From the NCBI GenBank assembly GCA_025934255.1, contig JAICYJ010000014.1:1-61191 (forward strand): a stretch of 61,191 nucleotides of DNA. The letters are read 5' to 3'. Numbering within the stretch: position 1 is the first letter of the stretch; each line of letters starts with the position of its first letter. The position numbers and the translations under genes are program-made. The notes below the pieces were generated by a model. It searched no databases. It worked only from the letters and a program-made list of their open reading frames with translations, and had not been told where the DNA came from. The stretch comes from Thermoleophilia bacterium. Lineage in GTDB: Bacteria; Actinomycetota; Thermoleophilia; Gaiellales; JAICJC01. This document shows, piece after piece, positions 56,843 to 61,191 of this stretch.

Positions 56843-58159
56843 ATGATGTCCCGGATGGAGTGGGCCCTGGTCATGGTGTCGCTCGCGTTCCTCGGCGTTG
56901 CCGCCGTCTCGCAGCGATTGGTCGGCACGCCGATCACGCCCGCGATGCTGTTCGTCGGCTTCGGGCTGCTGGTCGGGCCAAAGGCGCTCGACGGGATCGA
57001 CCTTTCGAGCACGGACTCGGTGGTGCGCATCCTGGCGGAGGCCACGCTGGCGCTGGTGCTGTTCAGCGACGCCTCGCGCGTCGATCTCAGCCATCTTCGC
57101 CGCGCGGTGGGCGTGCCGCTGCGGTTGCTGGCGGTCGGCCTGCCGCTGACGATCCTGCTGGGCGCCGTCGCGGCGGCCGTGCTGTTCGGCCGGCTCACCG
57201 TCTGGGAGGCGGTGATCCTTGGCATCGTGCTGGCGCCGACCGACGCCGCGCTGGGGCAGGCGGTCGTCACCGAACCGCGCGTCCCGGAGCGGATCCGCCA
57301 GGGGCTGAACGTCGAGAGCGGGCTCAATGACGGCATCTGCGTGCCGTTGCTGTTCGCCGCCGTCGCCATCGCCGATCTGGAGTCGGACATCTCCGGGGGC
57401 CGCAGCACGGCCAGGCTGCTGTTCGAGGAGATCGGCTACGGGGTGGCCGGCGGAGCCATTGCAGGCGTCGCGATCGCCGTGATCATCCGCGCCGCAGGGA
57501 CGCGGGGCCTGATCGCCGGCCAGTGGTATCCGGTGATCCCGGCAGCCGGGGCCGGCCTCGCCTACGGGACGGCCAGCGCGCTGGACGGGTCGGGCTTCAT
57601 CGCAGCGTTCGTGGCGGGTGTCGTCTTCCGGCTCGGGTTGGGACGTGACCCGGAGCAGCTGAATCGGCTGACCGAGGAGGTGGGCGACGTCCTCAGCGGC
57701 GTCACCTTCATCCTGTTCGGCGCGGTCCTTCTCGGCCCCACGCTCACCGCGTTGAGCTGGCAGCTGATCCTCTACGCCGTGCTCAGCCTGACGCTGGTGC
57801 GCATGATCCCGGTTGCGATCGCGATGTGGGGCACGCACGCGGGACGTCCCACGCTGGGCTTCCTCGGGTGGTTCGGCCCTCGCGGCCTGGCATCGATCGT
57901 GTTCGCCGTGATCGTGGTCGAGGAGTCACGATTGCCGGAAGAGCACCTGATCGTACTTGCCGTCTACCTGACCGTCGGGCTCTCCGTCCTCGCCCATGGC
58001 CTCACGGCCGGCCCGCTTGCCGCCCGCTACGCGACCTGGTACGAGTCCCATCCTCGGGACAGGCGCCCGGCGATGGAAAGCGCTGCGACCGAGATGACCC
58101 GGCCACGCGGTCATGCCACCGGCGCGTTGCCTGGGCCGGCGAGACCTGGCTCCTTCTGA
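56843..58159 (+). CDS. CPA1-family cation/proton antiporter
   Basis: A 438-residue, about 12-TM NhaP/CPA1-type antiporter. FVGFGLLVGP, LFSDASRVDL and LAPTDAALGQAVV hold the ion-site core (the TD pair), and GLNVESGLNDGICVPLLF the ND pair. FGPRGLASIVF marks the late helix. Possibly Na+/H+ or K+/H+ exchange. Start ATG 56843 or ATG 56846. About 40 bases separate it from the DUF3618 gene. Confidence 0.87.
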   Translation: MMSRMEWALVMVSLAFLGVAAVSQRLVGTPITPAMLFVGFGLLVGPKALDGIDLSSTDSVVRILAEATLALVLFSDASRVDLSHLRRAVGVPLRLLAVGLPLTILLGAVAAAVLFGRLTVWEAVILGIVLAPTDAALGQAVVTEPRVPERIRQGLNVESGLNDGICVPLLFAAVAIADLESDISGGRSTARLLFEEIGYGVAGGAIAGVAIAVIIRAAGTRGLIAGQWYPVIPAAGAGLAYGTASALDGSGFIAAFVAGVVFRLGLGRDPEQLNRLTEEVGDVLSGVTFILFGAVLLGPTLTALSWQLILYAVLSLTLVRMIPVAIAMWGTHAGRPTLGFLGWFGPRGLASIVFAVIVVEESRLPEEHLIVLAVYLTVGLSVLAHGLTAGPLAARYATWYESHPRDRRPAMESAATEMTRPRGHATGALPGPARPGSF

Positions 58160-58214
58160 GGACGGCCGGGGACGTGCCGGTGCTAGCGTTCGCAGCGGGC
58201 AACGCCGCAGACGT

Positions 58215-58913
58215 ATGAAAGACATCCCGGCCCCCACAGACATGGAAGCGCGGTGGCAGCGCTGGGCAGCCCAGAGTCGCGCATGGGGACCGCCGGGGAA
58301 CGAGCGACTGACATCGTCCGTCGGCCTGGTGCTCCTCGTCATGCTCGGAATCGAGGCGCTGACAGCGCTGGCGCTTAGCTCCTATCTGCCCGAGCACATC
58401 TTCCTGGGGCTGCTGCTGATCCCGCCCGTGACCCTCAAGCTCACCAGCACCGGCTGGCGATTCATCCGCTACTACACGAACAGCAGGCCATACCGGTTGG
58501 AAGGGCCGCCGCGGCTGCCCCTGCGCCTGTTAGCACCGCTGCTCATCCTGTCGACGCTGACGCTTTTCGGGAGCGGCGTCGCCCTCATCATTCACGGACA
58601 CGGCGGTGGGCCCCTGCTTCAATTGCACGCGGTCAGCTTCGCGGTCTGGGGTGTGCTGATCGCGATCCACATCCTCGCGTACCTGACTCGGGTGCTACCG
58701 GTGGGGCTAGCGGATTGGCGCCACGGGGCCACGGCCGTCGCGGGAGACCGTAGCCGCCGCGCCGCTCTGATCGGCGCCCTGCTCGCCGGCGTGATTCTGG
58801 CACTGGCGACCTACCCGGCCCAGGATTCCTGGCTCGACCACCGTCACGAGCACCGACACGGCGATGAGGGGGCACGCGCTTCAGCCGCCTCAACGCGAAC
58901 GGAGGCGAGGTGA
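58215..58913 (+). CDS. Membrane protein, four TM segments, possible b561-like
   Basis: A 232-residue protein. Hydrophobic helices are LVLLVMLGIEALTALALSSYL, LLLIPPVTLKLT, LLAPLLILSTLTLFGSGVALIIHG and LHAVSFAVWGVLIAIHILAYL. HAVSF and IHILAY could ligate heme as in cytochrome b561/DUF4405 proteins, but the spacing is not conclusive. ATG 58215 is chosen. The C-terminal DSWLDHRHEHRHGDEG is His-rich and may bind metal. Confidence 0.6.
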   Translation: MKDIPAPTDMEARWQRWAAQSRAWGPPGNERLTSSVGLVLLVMLGIEALTALALSSYLPEHIFLGLLLIPPVTLKLTSTGWRFIRYYTNSRPYRLEGPPRLPLRLLAPLLILSTLTLFGSGVALIIHGHGGGPLLQLHAVSFAVWGVLIAIHILAYLTRVLPVGLADWRHGATAVAGDRSRRAALIGALLAGVILALATYPAQDSWLDHRHEHRHGDEGARASAASTRTEAR

Positions 58914-58916
58914 GAC

Positions 58917-59789
58917 GTGCAATACGGGCTGTCACTGCCGACCGGTGGAGAGTGCGGAGACCCGCGCTTCCTCGTCGATCTGGCAGAGCGGGCGGAGGCC
59001 GCTGGGTGGGACGGCCTGTTCCTCGAGGACTACGTCTGCTACGGCGGCGATCGTGCGACGCCGACGTGCAACGTGTGGGCGGTGCTCGCGGCTGTGGCGG
59101 TGCGCACCCGGCGAATGCGGCTGGGCACGGAGGTGACGCCGTTGACGCGGCGGCGGCCCTGGAACGTTGCCCGCGAGGCGGCGGCGGTCGACCAGCTCTC
59201 AGGCGGGCGCATGATCCTTGGCGTCGGCCTGGGCGACACCGGCGAAGCGATCGCGGCCGATCCCAGCTACGTGTCGTTCGGTGAGGAGCCGGACGCGCGG
59301 ACACGCGGCGAGATGCTGGACGAGGGGCTCGAGATCGTCGCCGGGCTGTGGACCGGCGGGCCGTTCAGCTTTCGCGGCAAGCACTTCCAGGTCGACGACG
59401 TGACCTTCCTGCCGCGCCCGGTGCAGCAACCTCGCATACCGATCTGGGTCGGCGGCGGCTACCCGAACCCGCGTCCGACGCGGCGAGCGCTGCGGTTGGG
59501 ATGGCTCCTGTCTCTATAAGGAGACCCGCGGCGGCCCGTGGCAGGCCGCGCGCAAAGCGTGCACGTCGTCGGGGGACATATCACCGGCGATCGCCCGTTT
59601 ACGATCGCCGTCGGAGGAAGCGGGCGCCGGGAGGACTGGGAGGCCGAGCGCGACCACATCCGGGCGGTGGCGGCGGCGGGTGCCGACTGGTGGATCGAGT
59701 GGGTGCCGCCGGGAGAGCGCGAGGCCATGGTCGCCGCCGTGGAGCGAGGGAGCCTGCGACCGTCGGCGGAGGTCAGTCCACCGGCGTGA
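58917..59789 (+). pseudogene. LLM-class flavin oxidoreductase broken by frameshift and 41-bp inversion
   Basis: Residues 1-190 are a clean LLM/F420-type TIM barrel: MQYGLSLPTGGECGDPRFLVDLAERAEAAGWDGLFLED, DQLSGGRMILGVGLGD, IPIWVGGGYPN. An extra T at 59496/59497 shifts ALRWDG to ALRLGW and leads to TAA at 59517. The shifted frame reads WDGSCLYKETRGGPW up to 59541. Bases 59542-59582 are inverted: their reverse complement encodes DMSPDDVHALRAA, the segment expected here. From 59583 frame 1 of the gene resumes (GDRPFTIAVGGSGRREDWE...) to TGA 59787. Together they restore a 291-residue enzyme of normal length. A pseudogene with a micro-inversion. Confidence 0.8.
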
Positions 59790-59964
59790 ACGCCGCACGC
59801 GCTGTGGATGGCCGGCCCAGGGTCGCCCACGGCCGCTTGGCCGAGCACATCGGGCAGCGGGCCGGCACATCGGCATACGCCGAGATCGAGTACCCGCACG
59901 ACCGGCAGCGCAGGTCAGCGTGGCGTCGGAGCGGAGGATCGGTCGACAGGTCGTCTTCGCCCAC
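59773..59964 (-). CDS. Small rubredoxin-like zinc-ribbon protein
   Basis: A 63-residue protein from GTG 59964 with RCRSCGYSISAYADVPARCPMCS, that is two CxxC pairs 17 residues apart as in rubredoxin/zinc-ribbon proteins. The remainder is unstructured. It overlaps the LLM pseudogene's end by 17 bases on the opposite strand. The motif is clear, but whether it is expressed is uncertain. Confidence 0.55.
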   Translation of the reverse strand: MGEDDLSTDPPLRRHADLRCRSCGYSISAYADVPARCPMCSAKRPWATLGRPSTARAAFTPVD

Positions 59965-60063
59965 GTCGGTGGGTTCGTGTTCGGATGGCTTGTGACACTG
60001 GCGCTGGTCAACGCCGGCCGCCTCTCGTCGAGCAGCCGCTCGGGCCTGCCAACGCCGATCTGA
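59920..60063 (+). pseudogene. Possible rhomboid C-terminal scrap
   Basis: The plus-strand frame from GTG 59920 gives VVFAHVGGFVFGWLVTLALV, which resembles the last helix of rhomboid proteases (AHxGGFxxG). There is no upstream serine (GxSG) region. It overlaps the zinc-ribbon ORF on the other strand, so one of the two is probably not real. Tentative. Confidence 0.3.
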
Positions 60064-60103
60064 GCCGACATCAGCGTCGCGTCCTTATGGCTACGGTGCA
60101 GGT

Positions 60104-61191
60104 ATGAGCTCGGCTGACTCCAGTGGGTGGCGATGGTGGACGCTGGTCGCGCTGTGCGCGGCGACATTCATGCTGCTCGTCGACGTGACCGTGGTGCAGG
60201 TGGCGCTGCCGACGATCCAGCGGGATCTGCACTCCGGCTTTACCGATCTCGAGTGGGTGATCGATGCGTATGCGCTGTCACTGGCCAGCGTGATTCTGAC
60301 CTGCGGTGCGCTGGCGGACAGGTTCGGACGAAAGCGGGTGTTCATCGTCGGCGTGGTGGTGTTCACCGGGGCGTCGTTTGCATGCGGGCTGGCACCGACG
60401 ACGAACGTCCTGATCTGGTCGCGTGCTCTCCAGGGTCTCGGCGGTGGTGCGATGTTCGCCACCGGCTTGGCTCTGATCGGGCAGACCTACCAGGGCCCCG
60501 ATCGCGGGCGTGCGATCGCCGCGTGGGGGTCGACCGTTGGCGCAGCGGTGGCCACCGGACCACTGGTCGGCGGCCTTCTGACCGACACTCTGGGCTGGCG
60601 GTGGATCTTCTTCGTGAACGTGCCGATCGGCATCGCCACCGTCGCGCTGGCCGCCGTCAAGATGGTCAACATCGGCGATCCGGATGCCAAGCGACTGGAC
60701 ATCGCCGGCCTGGTGACCTTTGCGGGAGCGCTGTTCCTGATGATCTTGGGGCTCCTGCGCGGGAATGACGACGGGTGGGGCAGCATAACGATCCTCGCGC
60801 TGTTCGGGGGCTCCGCGCTGCTGGCGATCGCGTTCATCGTGGCCGAGCTTCGCCATCAGCGGCCGATGCTCGACCTGTCCCTGTTCCGGAAACGCGGGTT
60901 CGTCGGCGTGTCGCTCGCGACGTTTGCGATCGGCGCGGGGATGTTTGCCATGTACCCGTACATCACCCTGTACCTGCAGAACGATCTGGGCTACTCGCCC
61001 CTGGCAGGAGGCGCGCGACTTCTCCCCTCGACCGTGCTGCTGTTCATCGTGCCGCTCGCGACCCGCTCGGTCGTCGAGCGGTTCCCGCCCGGCGCGGTGC
61101 TCGGGTTCGGCATGCTGGTGACCAGTATCGGAATCGCCTCGATGGCGAATCTTTCAACCGACTCGACCTGGATGCACCTGATCCCCGGCCT
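60104..61191 (+). CDS. MFS exporter, DHA2 family, 3' end outside window
   Basis: ATG 60104 begins MSSADSSGWRWWTLVALCAA and the frame stays open to the end (362 codons). LVDVTVVQVALPTIQRDL is motif D1, ADRFGRKRVFIVG motif A, RALQGLGGGAMFATGLALIGQTYQGPDRGRAIAAWG motif B/C region, GPLVGGLLTDTLGWRWIFFVNVPIG motif C. About 11 TM helices are visible. Related to but distinct from the exporter at 29862. No regulator is seen inside the window. Confidence 0.88.
   Translation, partial: MSSADSSGWRWWTLVALCAATFMLLVDVTVVQVALPTIQRDLHSGFTDLEWVIDAYALSLASVILTCGALADRFGRKRVFIVGVVVFTGASFACGLAPTTNVLIWSRALQGLGGGAMFATGLALIGQTYQGPDRGRAIAAWGSTVGAAVATGPLVGGLLTDTLGWRWIFFVNVPIGIATVALAAVKMVNIGDPDAKRLDIAGLVTFAGALFLMILGLLRGNDDGWGSITILALFGGSALLAIAFIVAELRHQRPMLDLSLFRKRGFVGVSLATFAIGAGMFAMYPYITLYLQNDLGYSPLAGGARLLPSTVLLFIVPLATRSVVERFPPGAVLGFGMLVTSIGIASMANLSTDSTWMHLIPG

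Overview
The window is about 61 kb of very GC-rich DNA. Genes are dense, with strong third-position GC bias, ATGA, GTGA and TGATG start/stop overlaps, Shine-Dalgarno sites and at least one leaderless-looking promoter. This fits a high-GC actinobacterium. The gene style (CML decarboxylase, FAH, P450, class F sortase, selenocysteine formate dehydrogenase) suggests a soil Thermoleophilia-like lineage, but that placement is inference. No rRNA gene, complete tRNA, CRISPR array or replication origin was seen.

Layout. (1) 1-3.9 kb is a decayed integrated-element end: the C-terminal part of a tyrosine integrase, a 5'-truncated IS1595-type transposase, small accessory genes (DUF3892-like, HNH-like), a second 48-bp integrase scrap, a possible DUF4304-like scrap, and a tRNA T-arm/acceptor remnant that looks like an attachment site. 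(2) 3.9-5.8 kb holds a zinc-ribbon/TM/helical protein interrupted by an in-frame TAG, an overlapping HEAAH membrane protease, and a MarR regulator. (3) 5.8-16.1 kb holds amine and amino-acid catabolism: APC permease, PuuD-type gamma-glutamyl hydrolase and class III aminotransferase, then a second APC permease divergent from a GntR regulator that is coupled to an amidohydrolase, then an FAH/CML decarboxylase pair and a histidine phosphatase.

(4) 16.1-27.2 kb is one 12-gene, almost wholly overlapping operon: FAH protein, extradiol dioxygenase, HpaB-type hydroxylase, small ferredoxin-fold protein, acetoacetate-decarboxylase-like protein, SDR, aldehyde dehydrogenase, P450, glutamine-synthetase-like ligase, second P450, Rieske ferredoxin and nucleotidyltransferase. 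It looks like a homoprotocatechuate-style meta-cleavage route extended by P450 oxidation and gamma-glutamylation of an amine. A palindrome at its promoter matches half-sites flanking the GntR gene 4.5 kb upstream, suggesting a local regulon. (5) 27-38 kb is a mixed region: Fe-ADH, TetR/MFS pair with shared upstream box, VOC dioxygenase, DsbA-like protein, kinase, spermidine-synthase fusion, and relics of GGDEF and aminoglycoside phosphotransferase genes.

(6) 38.1-42.8 kb encodes an NAD-linked formate dehydrogenase. The catalytic subunit has an in-frame UGA (selenocysteine) followed by a SECIS-like hairpin. The N-terminal Fe-S part of the usual alpha subunit is instead a separate gene at the far end of the operon, after a NuoE-NuoF fusion. 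(7) 44-48.1 kb is a 1375-residue surface protein: six ~120-residue DUF11-type repeats, a PPETG motif, a two-helix hairpin and a C-terminal class F sortase. (8) 48.1-55.4 kb is a five-gene ATGA/TGATG-coupled operon: SulP transporter, unknown (possibly CYTH-like) protein, PPK2, diacylglycerol-kinase-like protein and P-type ATPase. (9) 55.5-61.2 kb holds PAP2 phosphatase, YqjE/DUF3618 pair, CPA1 antiporter, a membrane protein, a broken LLM oxidoreductase with a 41-bp in-place inversion, a zinc-ribbon ORF, a rhomboid-like scrap and an MFS exporter running off the end.

The best candidates for under-described biology are the split, permuted selenocysteine formate dehydrogenase, the sortase fused in cis to its possible substrate, and the gamma-glutamyl/P450 meta-cleavage operon.
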